Assembly (NCBI GenBank): GCA_020636155.1
Contig: JACJYM010000009.1
Coordinates: forward strand, 59,075 to 123,074
Direction: 5' to 3'
Length of the DNA: 64,000 nucleotides
Source: Lewinellaceae bacterium
Lineage (GTDB): Bacteria > Bacteroidota > Bacteroidia > Chitinophagales > Saprospiraceae
Shown: one piece after another, positions 56,442-64,000 of the stretch
Layout of the letters: every line of letters starts with the position of its first letter
Numbering within the stretch: the stretch's first letter is position 1
The notes under the pieces: model-generated
Seen by the model: the letters and a program-made list of their open reading frames with translations, nothing else
What the model was told of the DNA's origin: nothing
Database searches by the model: none
Made by a program: the position numbers and the translations under genes

Positions 56442-56658
56442 ATATCTTGCGAGCTGTCTCGTGAGAATGAGTCCTACCTTCTTCGATATCTTTTAGTCCT
56501 CTGTTTATCGAATCAATTTCTTCCTTTTTTAAAGAATCCCACCAGTCTTTAGAGTTTGAATAATCATTTTTTATTTCTCTCAATTTATCAATTACTGAAG
56601 CGTCATTCAATTTGGATATCCACTCGATTAAATCTAATTTTTCAGTTTGTATATTCAT
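56425..56658 (-). CDS. ParD-like antitoxin of a type II toxin-antitoxin pair
   Basis: 77 residues. The C-terminal pattern KEEIDSINRGLKDIEEGRTH and SHETARKIYEKYL is that of Bacteroidota antitoxins placed before ParE toxins. The N-terminal half is a short coiled region (LIEWISKLNDASVIDKLREI). It has its own consensus promoter. The partner toxin is frameshifted. Confidence 0.78.
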   Translation of the reverse strand: MNIQTEKLDLIEWISKLNDASVIDKLREIKNDYSNSKDWWDSLKKEEIDSINRGLKDIEEGRTHSHETARKIYEKYL

Positions 56659-56674
56659 ATTATTTCATTTTATA

Positions 56675-56706
56675 CAAAAATAATCATTCGCATGTTAATT
56701 TACCAA
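56675..56706 (-). promoter_or_regulatory. Promoter of the ParDE-like cassette (TTG - 21 bp - TATTTTTG)
   Basis: -33 TTG at 56706-56704, -7 at 56682-56675. It lies inside the cassette, outside repeat R3, so the cassette does not depend on an external promoter. Confidence 0.55.
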
Positions 56707-56746
56707 TCGTAATTTTGATTCTGTCTTTACTATTAGCAAGCCGCAC

Positions 56747-57142
56747 CTCAAAGCAATACAAACATCCCCACCCGAAACTTCAAACTAAAACACGTGACCA
56801 AATATGGCGGTGTTTGTATTTCACTTGTACCGTTGCGGTGACTAGGGTATTCCCTTTCGAGAGTATCCTTTTATTTAGTATCTAAGGTAGTGACTTTTTG
56901 AGAAGGATAAGAGATTTTTGACTAATTAAAATAATAAAATTTCTCCAATGTTCGGCAGAATGCACTGACTGTGGACTGTTTAAAATTTGCCAAAGTCAGG
57001 TAAGCCCTATATTGAGTAACTTCTTGGTTAATGTCTATCATTTGAATCGATTCATGTTATGAAAAATACGTAATAAAGGTAGAATTAAAACATTATAATA
57101 TCCTGATTAAGTGTAAGTTATAATCGGAGCGGATGTTCAACG
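56747..57142 (-). repeat. Array repeat R3 (miniature recombinase element)
   Basis: 396 bp. Same order as R2: stem-loop (CAATACAAACATC ... GGTGTTTGTATTTC), recombinase C-terminal codons (LLKKSLP, TAG), 39-codon N-terminal fragment at 57041-56922 (YRAYLTLANFKQSTVSAFC), terminal GGAGCGGATGTTCAACG. A variable hairpin (TCTGTGGC ... GCCACCTGTTACAGA) follows at 57143-57203. Confidence 0.8.
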
Positions 57143-57219
57143 GATCTGTGGCATGTGGAGGAGCGACGTTAGGAGCTCTTCCATCATCGCCACCTGTTAC
57201 AGATAGTTACTCCTTCTGG

Positions 57220-58077
57220 TCACCAAATTTTCCACCATGGTCTAATATTTGTTTCAGGTTTGCTTATTTGGTATTTATTTACTTTGTCTAACCATATTTC
57301 CCTTTTTCTTTCCATTTCTTCGTTGTATTCTGGTTTATGATGAGTTGTTTTTGGAGGTTCTATATCCATTATATTATAAACGTAAGATCGAATATTATAA
57401 TTCTTTGATTCCCATTCATCCTTAATTACATTTTCTACCGAATTGGTCAATAGCATTTTTTTGATTCGGATAAATGGACTCAAACTGTCATCTAACCATG
57501 CTTCATACCAATCCAAGAACTGAACTCTATTTTTGTCATTTGGATGAAATGGAAGAATCCCTTGATCATTGCATCTGTCATCTGCCCATATGTTACCATA
57601 TTCTTCTCCGTTTACTATTAAGTTTATTGAGACTCCACATCCAAAATTTGATATTCTTAACATCCCATCTGCCCATTCTGGTTTGAAATAATCTTTATCT
57701 TTTAAATCATGTCTGAATTCACCATCTTCTCCTTGGAATTGTTTATCATCAATATTCCATTTCTCAGTGAATTTAAATGGTTTAGCAAGGTTGACTTTAT
57801 CTCCTCTTTCCTTATAATCTAAATCCACATAAACTCCATCCTCTAATTTTTCAAGTCCATAATAAGGGCCAGCTCCTCCATTACCGATAAGTTTGATAAA
57901 ATTTCGATAGCCGGTCGGGAGTTTAATTCCGTTGTTCCGTTCAAATTCAATTATTTCAGATTCACTTTTGGTTTTGTTTAAGTTGAATTTGTGTCTGTTG
58001 GCTCCAAAAGTCGAGTACCTTTTATCTAACTTTTTGAGTTCGTGGATTTTTAATTCTATTTGCTTAAGTCTTTCCAA
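57220..58077 (-). CDS. SMI1/KNR4 (SUKH) family immunity-like protein
   Basis: 285 residues. The SUKH fold pattern is clear: EIIEFERNNGIKLPTGYRNF, IKLIGNGGAGPYYGLEKL, then LRISNFGCGVSINLIVNGEE and GNIWADDRCNDQGILPF. The family commonly protects against polymorphic toxins. No toxin gene lies beside it, so it is an orphan immunity gene, the only gene of its cassette between R3 and R4. Intact frame. Confidence 0.88.
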   Translation of the reverse strand: MERLKQIELKIHELKKLDKRYSTFGANRHKFNLNKTKSESEIIEFERNNGIKLPTGYRNFIKLIGNGGAGPYYGLEKLEDGVYVDLDYKERGDKVNLAKPFKFTEKWNIDDKQFQGEDGEFRHDLKDKDYFKPEWADGMLRISNFGCGVSINLIVNGEEYGNIWADDRCNDQGILPFHPNDKNRVQFLDWYEAWLDDSLSPFIRIKKMLLTNSVENVIKDEWESKNYNIRSYVYNIMDIEPPKTTHHKPEYNEEMERKREIWLDKVNKYQISKPETNIRPWWKIW

Positions 58078-58100
58078 TTTGCTTAAATAATTATCGGTAA

Positions 58101-58497
58101 CTCAAAGGAATACAAACACCAACACCACCCGAAACTTCAAACTAAAACACGTGACCAAATATGGCGGTGTTTGTATTTCACTTGTACCGTTGCGGTGATT
58201 AGGGTATTCCCTTTCGAGAGTATCCTTTTATTTAGTATCTAAGGTAATGACTTTTTGAGAAAAAAGGCATTTTTAATTATCTAAAGTGATCAAATTTCTC
58301 CAATGTTCGGCAGTATGCACTGACTGTGGATTGCTTAAAATTTGCAAAAGTCAGCTAAGCTCGATATTGAGTAACTTCTTGGTTATTGTCTATCATTTGT
58401 ATCGGTTTTTATCATTAAAAATACAATACAAAGATAGAATGAAATCCCTATAATCTTCTGATTAATACCAAGTTATGTGAGGAGCGGATGTTCTATA
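58101..58497 (-). repeat. Array repeat R4 (miniature recombinase element)
   Basis: 397 bp, very similar to R3 in the stem-loop part. The recombinase fragment starts at 58396 (MIDNNQEVTQYRA) but has an internal TAG, so it is not translated in full. The C-terminal codons (FLKKSLP) remain. The terminal motif varies (GGAGCGGATGTTCTATAG). Confidence 0.78.
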
Positions 58498-58564
58498 GAT
58501 TTGAGATATAGAGTCGATTTGACGATATTCAATATGATATCACTTATTATCTTTTTACAATTTT

Positions 58565-58876
58565 TTATGCCACGATTAATTCTTTCTTCTCAATTTCGAC
58601 CGTTATCTTCACTTTAGCTCCCAATGCTTCCAAGGCTCTAAGGATTGTTCCTATCCTAAAGTCTTTTGTGTTATTTTCCAGTTTTGATATTTGAGCTTTC
58701 TGGACACCTAAGAGTTCTCCGAGTTCACCTTGAGTCATATTTTGTTTAATTCTTGCTTCTTTAATTATTGTTCCTAATACATCCATGCGAAGATCATATT
58801 CAAATATTTCACGTTCTGCGGTTCCTCGTTTTCCAACGATCTCGTCTGTTAAATCATCTATTGAAGTAAGTTTCAT
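58565..58876 (-). CDS. higA: HigA-type antitoxin (XRE family)
   Basis: 103 residues. Helix-turn-helix: RIKQNMTQGELGELLGVQKA, QISKLENNTKDFRIGT, followed by ILRALEALGAKVKITVEI as in HigA proteins. Lies 3 bp after the toxin gene, the toxin-first order of higBA. It neutralises HigB and represses the operon. Intact, the only complete toxin-antitoxin pair of the array. Confidence 0.88.
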   Translation of the reverse strand: MKLTSIDDLTDEIVGKRGTAEREIFEYDLRMDVLGTIIKEARIKQNMTQGELGELLGVQKAQISKLENNTKDFRIGTILRALEALGAKVKITVEIEKKELIVA

Positions 58877-58879
58877 ATT

Positions 58880-59218
58880 CTATTGGTTTAGGTACTTTTT
58901 TCTAAATTCCAAGGCCTTTTTAAGTTCTGATTTCGGTGTTTTTTGTGTCTTCTTTATAAATCCATGAGTGCATACTATCAATGACTTTAAGTTTGGATCC
59001 CAAAATGCAAGTAGCCTTATTTGTTGCTTGTCATATCTTGTTCTAAATTCCCAAATTTCCTCGGTAAGTTTCTTTAGTAGTTTGGTGTCGTTGACTTCTC
59101 TAGATTTTTGAATATTATAGGCTATTTTCTTTTGCAGCTTGATATCCAAAGACATAATAAACTCCTTTGCTTCTTCAGAAATTAATACTTCGAAATTCTT
59201 ACTCATGAATTTGACCAC
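58880..59218 (-). CDS. higB: HigB/RelE-type toxin (Gp49-like, DUF891)
   Basis: 112 residues; ATG 59206 (MSKNFEVLIS) is an alternative start. Family signatures are EVLISEEAKEFIMSLDIKLQ, WEFRTRYDKQQIRLLAFWD and VCTHGFIKKTQKTPKSEL, including the Lys/Arg residues needed for ribosome-dependent mRNA cleavage in this family. Precedes higA directly. Full-length, so probably functional. Confidence 0.87.
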   Translation of the reverse strand: MVKFMSKNFEVLISEEAKEFIMSLDIKLQKKIAYNIQKSREVNDTKLLKKLTEEIWEFRTRYDKQQIRLLAFWDPNLKSLIVCTHGFIKKTQKTPKSELKKALEFRKKYLNQ

Positions 59219-59286
59219 TTAACGGTATAAATATAGAAATAGTTTCCTAATTGGGAATATTTGTTTCTTCTGTCGCTGAAAGACAC

Positions 59287-59680
59287 CTCAAAGAAATACA
59301 AAGAACGCTGCCAAAATTTTCAAGCTAAAGCACGTAATTAAATATGGTGGTGTTTGTATTTCAGCGTGACATCCACAGCGTTTAGGTTATTCATTTTTGA
59401 GTGTCTTGTTATTTTTTGTCTAAGGTAGTGATTTTATTAGATAATTATAATATTTTCAACTAGATAAAGTGATAAAATTTCTCCAATGTTCGGCAGTATG
59501 CACTAACTGTGGACTGCTTAAATTTTGCCAAAGTCAAGTAAGCTCGATATTGAGTAACTTCTTGCTTAATGTCTATCATTTGTATCGATTTTTGTTATGA
59601 AAAATACGACATAAAGATAGAATTAAAACATTATAATAGCCTGATTATGTGTATGTTATGAGCGGAGCGGATGTTCAACG
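59287..59680 (-). repeat. Array repeat R5 (miniature recombinase element)
   Basis: 394 bp, the most divergent of the four. 39-codon fragment at 59579-59460 (MIDIKQEVTQYRAYL, STVSAYCRTLEKFYHF), C-terminal codons LIKSLP, and a stem with AACGCTG / CAGCGT arms inside the stem-loop part. Ends GAGCGGAGCGGATGTTCAACG minus its first base. A hairpin with GTGATAT / ATATCAC arms follows at 59686-59731. Confidence 0.78.
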
Positions 59681-59762
59681 GTTCTGTGATATGAAGCGGA
59701 CGCAGCGATAGCAACTCTGATTTTATATCACTTGTTATCTGTAGGATTTAAATTCATGATTT

Positions 59763-60371
59763 TTAATTAATGTTTTCAAATTTCCTCATATACTTACTTT
59801 TACTTTTCCAAATTTCATTTTGTCCTACCTTTTCAATTATTTCATATTCACCATTTGTTTGGCTCCAATTTAGACCAAAGGGTAATATTGCTAAATCAAA
59901 AAGAAAATTTATATCCACCATTTCTTTGTTTAAGTTCTCAACTAATATTCCTTGGCTTGCTTCATCAATAAATAAAATTAGTGCCTTTTTATTTAATTCA
60001 TGAATTTGTTTCATTAAAGAAAGAATTTGATTTGTTTTGTCAATTTCAAAATATGGCCAATCTTCCTCGTAGATTTGAATTTTAGTTTCTTGTATTCTGA
60101 ACTCAATTACATAATTGTATTCATCTTGATTACAGTATAAGAAGATATCCCATTCTAGTTGATCGACATTCTGTTTTGGTTGAAATTTTACTTTTACTTT
60201 TTCATATTCACACCAACAATGTTTACCATCATTATGCAGTTTTACAGAACTGACGAACTGTGCAAGTTGCCTCTGATTTAAACCTAAATTTAGTATATCT
60301 TTTAATGAAGAAATGAATTGACCATGCGAATTTAGGCTTTGATGAATTTCTATATTTAAACATCCTCCCAT
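59763..60371 (-). CDS. Hypothetical cassette protein
   Basis: 202 residues, soluble and acidic, with no signal peptide. Alternating beta-strand pattern (KVKVKFQPKQNVDQLEWDIF, YVIEFRIQETKIQIYEEDW) and a helix (QILSLMKQIHELNKKALILF). No family recognised. By size and position among toxin-antitoxin and immunity cassettes it may be an orphan immunity protein (inference). 60372-60553 shows nothing clear. Confidence 0.55.
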   Translation of the reverse strand: MGGCLNIEIHQSLNSHGQFISSLKDILNLGLNQRQLAQFVSSVKLHNDGKHCWCEYEKVKVKFQPKQNVDQLEWDIFLYCNQDEYNYVIEFRIQETKIQIYEEDWPYFEIDKTNQILSLMKQIHELNKKALILFIDEASQGILVENLNKEMVDINFLFDLAILPFGLNWSQTNGEYEIIEKVGQNEIWKSKSKYMRKFENIN

Positions 60372-60553
60372 TTTTTAAAGGGCATTGATTTTAATTTTTT
60401 TCTTACAGATAACTAACTTATAACAACAATTAATCCCCTCATAAATGTCCCTCAATGCTAAATAATTCTTCTTTACATTCCAAAAATACTCAAAATTTTC
60501 TAGTTTTTTATAAAATCATATCACATTGATTATCAGCATTATAAAAGTTTATT

Positions 60554-60590
60554 AACGGTTACAAACGTAAATAACCGTATATAAACGTAA
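60554..60590 (+). promoter_or_regulatory. Possible regulator sites upstream of ssb
   Basis: Inverted repeat ACGGTTA (60555-60561) / TAACCGT (60572-60578), and a direct repeat AAACGTAA at 60563-60570 and 60583-60590, exactly 20 bp apart. This suggests an operator; the factor is unknown. Confidence 0.4.
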
Positions 60591-60700
60591 TTTATACGAA
60601 TAATCCACACCACCCACCCACATCTTTGCCTCGTCATCAATCGAAAAATACAGATGGCACTTAAATCAAATTTTTATTAATGTTTTAAAATCTTGTAATT

Positions 60701-61063
60701 ATGACAACTTTAAGAAATTCAGTACAGTTAGTAGGACACTTGGGTAATGATGTGGAAATCAAAAAATTTGAATCAGGCACTCAGTTGGCAAATTTCTCTC
60801 TCGCCACCAATGAGTACTTTAAAAATGCCCAAGGCGAAAAAGAAAAAGTCACGCAATGGCACAACATCGTGGCATGGGGAAAACTCGCAGACAACATGTC
60901 CAGTATCTTGTCAAAAGGTACACAAGTGATCGTCCACGGAAAACTCAACTATCGCAACTACACCGCAAAGGACGGAAGCACTAAATACATCACGGAAATA
61001 GTGGCTTCTGATTTTATAAAGTTAGACAGCTCCGAAAAAACTCAGGAGAATCTTCCTTTCTAG
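60701..61063 (+). CDS. ssb: Single-stranded DNA-binding protein
   Basis: 120 residues. OB-fold signatures: RNSVQLVGHLGNDVEIKKFE, NFSLATNEYFKNAQGE, WHNIVAWGKLADN and VIVHGKLNYRNYTAKDGSTK. The C-terminal tail is very short and ends ENLPF, a less acidic version of the usual DDIPF protein-docking tip. The short tail suggests a minor paralogue rather than the main SSB, or a Bacteroidota-type short SSB. It lies at the edge of the accessory island. Confidence 0.93.
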   Translation: MTTLRNSVQLVGHLGNDVEIKKFESGTQLANFSLATNEYFKNAQGEKEKVTQWHNIVAWGKLADNMSSILSKGTQVIVHGKLNYRNYTAKDGSTKYITEIVASDFIKLDSSEKTQENLPF

Positions 61064-61083
61064 ATTAGCAGAATGCTCCCTTT

Positions 61084-61141
61084 AGCAAGGTTTGTGAGTG
61101 TGAGTTTGAGTCCGTCAAATTTGACATTCACAAATCTTGCT
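61084..61141. terminator. Nested palindromes between the convergent ssb and aspartoacylase-like genes
   Basis: Outer arms AGCAAGGTTTGTGA / TCACAAATCTTGCT (one mismatch) enclose a perfect 12-bp palindrome GTCAAATTTGAC (61114-61125). A likely two-way terminator. Confidence 0.6.
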
Positions 61142-61184
61142 ATTTTCAAGCAATTCAGTTTCTCATTTTAATCAATTCTTATCT

Positions 61185-62132
61185 CTATTCTGAGGATTCC
61201 TGTATGATAAAATACCCATCGTCACCCTGACTTTGGTATCGTGGCATGAGTATGAGTCCGTCTGATGGAGCATACAGCTCACCGCTCGCATCCTTTCCTA
61301 GAAGCTGCCCTTTCGAGATTTTTTGAAAATTTTTAAAGCCCGGCAACAACTCGAAGACGGAATTGTCTTTGACTGTATATTTACTCATCAAGTTACAAAC
61401 CTTTGGCAAATCCTTAGAAAACTCCTGCAAGATTTGGTCATGCCTGTTCTCGATGTGTGCCGCATCCACACAACCGGTGCTCCGCATAAAATTAGTAATG
61501 GCCGCAATGGCACGATTGACCGAGAGTGGCTCTTCGTGTTGACCGGATTCGAAGGCGATGGTCATCGTTTCGGTTCCTATATTCTCCGTATTAAAATAAT
61601 GCATCAGCGTACCCTCGATTCCATTCAGCATTCCTTTAATCACAGGAGCATGTAGCTCCGCTGCCACGGTGACACTTTCGTCATTATCTGAGGGTATCGT
61701 GAAAATTCCGCCAAAACTACTGGTTGTATGAAGGTCTAGAATATACACTTGATCTGCTTTGGATTTGACAATTTCCTTTTTTATCGTTTTATACAGTTCT
61801 CTTACTTCTAGATCTTCACCGTGAAGTACTGATTTTTCCGTCGCCAATATCCGATTTACATTCGATTTCGTCCACTGTCTATTCAGGTCTTTTTCCAGAT
61901 AGCGGACTTTTCTTTTGGAGGCCGCAAGATTGCCCACCATCCCCACGATGGTACCTTTAAATATAAAATCAGGATTGGTAATCGGTTCTACCTCAAGCAT
62001 CTTGAACATATAGTCCAATGCCTTTTTTCCCGCAGGTTCATTCCCATGCATTTGACATATGACTATCAAGAGTGGCCCCGGTATATTCTGTGTATATTTT
62101 CCTATGATTCTTTTCATCCTATCAGCAAACAT
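61185..62132 (-). CDS. Succinylglutamate desuccinylase / aspartoacylase family protein
   Basis: 315 residues. Zinc-carboxypeptidase fold (M14-like): first ligands in CQMHGNEPAGKKA (His, Glu), Asn/Arg-type substrate motif KDLNRQW, third ligand in LDLHTTSSFGG, and a late Glu in IAFESGQHE that can act as catalytic base. The C-terminal beta domain (GQLLGKDASGELYAPSDGLI) is typical. It deacylates an N-acyl amino acid; the substrate is unknown. Confidence 0.88.
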   Translation of the reverse strand: MFADRMKRIIGKYTQNIPGPLLIVICQMHGNEPAGKKALDYMFKMLEVEPITNPDFIFKGTIVGMVGNLAASKRKVRYLEKDLNRQWTKSNVNRILATEKSVLHGEDLEVRELYKTIKKEIVKSKADQVYILDLHTTSSFGGIFTIPSDNDESVTVAAELHAPVIKGMLNGIEGTLMHYFNTENIGTETMTIAFESGQHEEPLSVNRAIAAITNFMRSTGCVDAAHIENRHDQILQEFSKDLPKVCNLMSKYTVKDNSVFELLPGFKNFQKISKGQLLGKDASGELYAPSDGLILMPRYQSQGDDGYFIIQESSE

Positions 62133-62234
62133 AAAACTTAATACTAATTCTTACCTCATAGAAATTGTGTTATATTTTAAGAATAATAAAACATTGTTTG
62201 TTTATATTCGCAACTCATTCAAAATCAAAATTCA

Positions 62235-62573
62235 ATGAGCGACAATTTTATTATCGAAGAAGTATTACATTATAAGGTTTTTCTTTACAGTAGAAATGCT
62301 GGTGGTGAAAAAACCGATTATAGCATCCAGTTCAGAGTTCCATCGGGAAAGGCAATCCTGCGATTTACTCGAGACTACGAACTCCAAAATCGCTATGAAA
62401 CTCACGGCGACATAAACATTTATCATGTCTATCTAAGAGAGGAAAAATATTATAATTTTATCGATATCCTAAGATACGAAAAGCCGATTTTTTTCTATTA
62501 TGATCTGGATAACAACTTAAGTTATATCACGACCGGCGATGAGCCTGTAGGCGAGGAAGAAAACGAAGATTAA
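62235..62573 (+). CDS. Small conserved-type hypothetical protein
   Basis: 112 residues, no signal peptide, mostly beta (YKVFLYSRNAGGEKTDYSIQ, RVPSGKAILRFTRDY) with an acidic tail (EPVGEEENED). No family recognised. It has a good terminator and stands alone, divergent from the aspartoacylase-like gene. Confidence 0.6.
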   Translation: MSDNFIIEEVLHYKVFLYSRNAGGEKTDYSIQFRVPSGKAILRFTRDYELQNRYETHGDINIYHVYLREEKYYNFIDILRYEKPIFFYYDLDNNLSYITTGDEPVGEEENED

Positions 62574-62581
62574 TTTTAATA

Positions 62582-62609
62582 GGGGCTGATTACGAGTGTT
62601 TTCAGCCCC
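62582..62609 (+). terminator. Terminator between convergent genes
   Basis: Arms GGGGCTGA / TCAGCCCC with a 12-nt loop, followed by ATTTTATT on the plus strand and T/A-rich sequence on the minus strand; can serve both neighbours. Confidence 0.75.
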
Positions 62610-62615
62610 ATTTTA

Positions 62616-63494
62616 TTAATTGGAACTGGCTATATTTTTCAATTTAGTCGTAAAAACAACAAGTTCTACCCGCCTATTTTTAGATGTGACTATATCATCT
62701 AAAATATGATTCTCACCGAATGACCGAGTTTTAATGTCCACCGATTGACAAGCAAAGAATTTATTGATTAGTTCTTTGACGGATTCGGCTCTACTCATGC
62801 CTAGATTATAATTATATTTTACGGATCCATTGGAATCTGCAAAACCCGAGAGCTGTATAGAATCAATGTTTTTGCATTTGATTTTCATCATAAACTCTTT
62901 ACAATTTTCGATTTGCAAACTATCCGGATTCGAAGAATTTTCATCAAAATAGATAGAATAACTCAAGGTGTCTATCACATTTTGAAACAAGGAATCTGGC
63001 AATTCTTTGGTGGTAAATTTGAGTCCATACTTATCTACAAATCCCTGATAATACCATAATTCGAAATCCTGGTTTTCCTTTTTTGCCATGAAAATGCTGT
63101 CACATACTTTTCTCATCTTGTGATTGTCATCATTGTTCAACATTTCTGATCCATCTATCCAAAGTCTAGATCCATCGTCAGAAGTCAAACACAATTCATA
63201 AATACCGGATTTTTTTACCTCCATTTTAGATTTTATGAAAAACCCGATGCGAGTGCTATAATCCAGCCCCGGAAAATTATGTTTGGTATCTGTTTCTGGA
63301 ATATCGATTTTATTCCAAGTCAGATGTTTTACAATGTCATAATCCCTATAATGAGGCTTGTAGCCTGTCCAGCATTCTTTCGCCGGAATACGAATCACAT
63401 CCACATGAAAAGTATCAAACTCGATGAATTCACTCGATTGACAGTGCAGATGATTGCAAAACAACCAAGATAATATAATCAGAATAAATTTCAA
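62616..63494 (-). CDS. PA14-like plus OmpA family envelope protein
   Basis: 292 residues with a signal peptide (FILIILSWLFCNHLHCQ). Residues about 25-160 have a PA14-type beta domain (SGIYELCLTSDDGSRLWIDG). The last 110 are an OmpA peptidoglycan-binding domain (IDSIQLSGFADSNGSVKYNY, NLGMSRAESVKELI, SKNRRVELVVF). It would sit in the outer membrane or periplasm and hold the cell wall. It overlaps the upstream partial gene by 4 bp (ATGA), so they form an operon. Confidence 0.85.
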   Translation of the reverse strand: MKFILIILSWLFCNHLHCQSSEFIEFDTFHVDVIRIPAKECWTGYKPHYRDYDIVKHLTWNKIDIPETDTKHNFPGLDYSTRIGFFIKSKMEVKKSGIYELCLTSDDGSRLWIDGSEMLNNDDNHKMRKVCDSIFMAKKENQDFELWYYQGFVDKYGLKFTTKELPDSLFQNVIDTLSYSIYFDENSSNPDSLQIENCKEFMMKIKCKNIDSIQLSGFADSNGSVKYNYNLGMSRAESVKELINKFFACQSVDIKTRSFGENHILDDIVTSKNRRVELVVFTTKLKNIASSN

Positions 63495-64000
63495 TTTATC
63501 TCAAGTTTTCCTTGTTTACCACTAGAATCATAGGTAATAGTATATTTCCCAGGCGATAGATTTAATTCATTGATTGGAATAGAATTCAAATTTTCTTGCT
63601 TGAAAACAGTCTTAATTAGGTGATTTTCAGAATCATATATCATGAATGATGAATTTTTCATTAAGTATATCTTAATATGCTTTTCGTCTTTTTTGCATCT
63701 TGCCTCCAATGTAAATCCATCTCCCACTTGTTCAATTACATCCATATAATATCCCAATTCCATTAATTTTGGAATATCTTTTACAATTTCTATAGGATAC
63801 TTGTATTGATAAATACCAATAGATTCAGACATTGTGTTAGGGTCAAAATAAGCAACTGTATCAATTGCTTCCAACATTTTACCCGAAAAATCAAACTTTT
63901 GAATGTAGTCTTCAATTGAAAAGTTATTTACTATAACGGTTTTTTCAATTTTAGTTTCGGGATCAAAAACAATTATTGTATCGACAACAATTTTAGGTAT
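63491..64000 (-). CDS. Hypothetical envelope protein, partial (C-terminal part)
   Basis: The frame is open to the right edge; the ATG at 63877 is internal, since the same frame continues upstream (VVDTIIVFDPETKIEKTVIV). Two similar segments, DTIIVFDPET and DTVAYFDPNT, suggest an internal repeat. The visible end is a beta-rich module (INELNLSPGKYTITYDSSGK) like C-terminal sandwich domains of Bacteroidota exported proteins. Coupled to the OmpA-family gene. Confidence 0.65.
   Translation of the reverse strand: MPKIVVDTIIVFDPETKIEKTVIVNNFSIEDYIQKFDFSGKMLEAIDTVAYFDPNTMSESIGIYQYKYPIEIVKDIPKLMELGYYMDVIEQVGDGFTLEARCKKDEKHIKIYLMKNSSFMIYDSENHLIKTVFKQENLNSIPINELNLSPGKYTITYDSSGKQGKLEIN

Noticed and set aside
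55603..59680. Array as a classical integron
   Set aside because: I find no RYYYAAC / GTTRRRY attC boxes, the punctuating unit is about 395 bp, no intact integrase is in the window, and at least one cassette has its own promoter.

Overview
The window looks like the chromosome of a Bacteroidota member, probably near the Saprospiria/Flavobacteriia. The signs are an atpBEFHAG operon without atpD/atpC, many promoters with the phylum-specific -33 TTG / -7 TAnnTTTG pattern, type IX secretion (T9SS) C-terminal sorting domains, FG-GAP and PKD surface proteins, many small lipoproteins, and moderately low GC. I worked by eye only, so family names rest on recognised motifs and not on searches.

Layout. 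1-3486: 5' two thirds of a very large PKD/beta-helix surface protein read leftwards. Its start carries a tract of 10.5 TTGG units that currently puts the only upstream start codon out of frame, a classic phase-variation arrangement. 3748-9183: ATP synthase operon with terminator and promoter. 9359-14497: acyltransferase, KirBac-type K+ channel, sterol-desaturase-like enzyme, polytopic membrane protein and secreted alpha/beta hydrolase. 14613-22284: a four-gene restriction/defence-like operon (MmeI-like adenine methyltransferase, AlbA_2/RecG-like ATPase, DEAD-like helicase, GIY-YIG protein) whose helicase is interrupted by an in-frame TAG. 22304-38526: mostly housekeeping genes (M28 peptidase, cysS, VanX-like peptidase, HU, RibBA-like, gcvT, cyclophilin, nadE, lytic transglycosylase, hisS, pheS), ending with tRNA-Gln and its terminator.

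38580-60400 is an accessory island of decayed and duplicated genes. It holds a PP2C gene broken by TAA, a possible immunity pair, an intact FG-GAP/T9SS protein and a decayed paralogue, an ~877-bp duplicated segment carrying a CMD-like gene, a decayed IS, two decayed AHH-like toxin-tail/Imm11-like pairs, and a MarR/SDR unit with two copies of the same operator. Its right part (55.6-59.7 kb) is the most unusual: four copies of a ~395-bp repeat separate small minus-strand cassettes (ParDE-like, SUKH immunity, HigBA, a hypothetical gene). On the minus strand each repeat reads as the first 38 codons and last few codons of a tyrosine recombinase with the middle deleted. A fifth, inverted copy at 47671-48797 still holds a near full-length but frameshifted recombinase. 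The array therefore looks like gene cassettes punctuated by miniature derivatives of a recombinase element: integron-like in layout, without recognisable attC boxes.

60554-64000 returns to ordinary genes: ssb, an aspartoacylase-like enzyme, a small hypothetical protein, a PA14-OmpA protein, and a partial gene running off the right edge. Across the window many accessory genes are broken by single lesions (helicase, PP2C, ParE, AbiEii, FG-GAP, transposase, recombinase). Most partner antitoxins stay open, which suggests relaxed selection on the effector halves.
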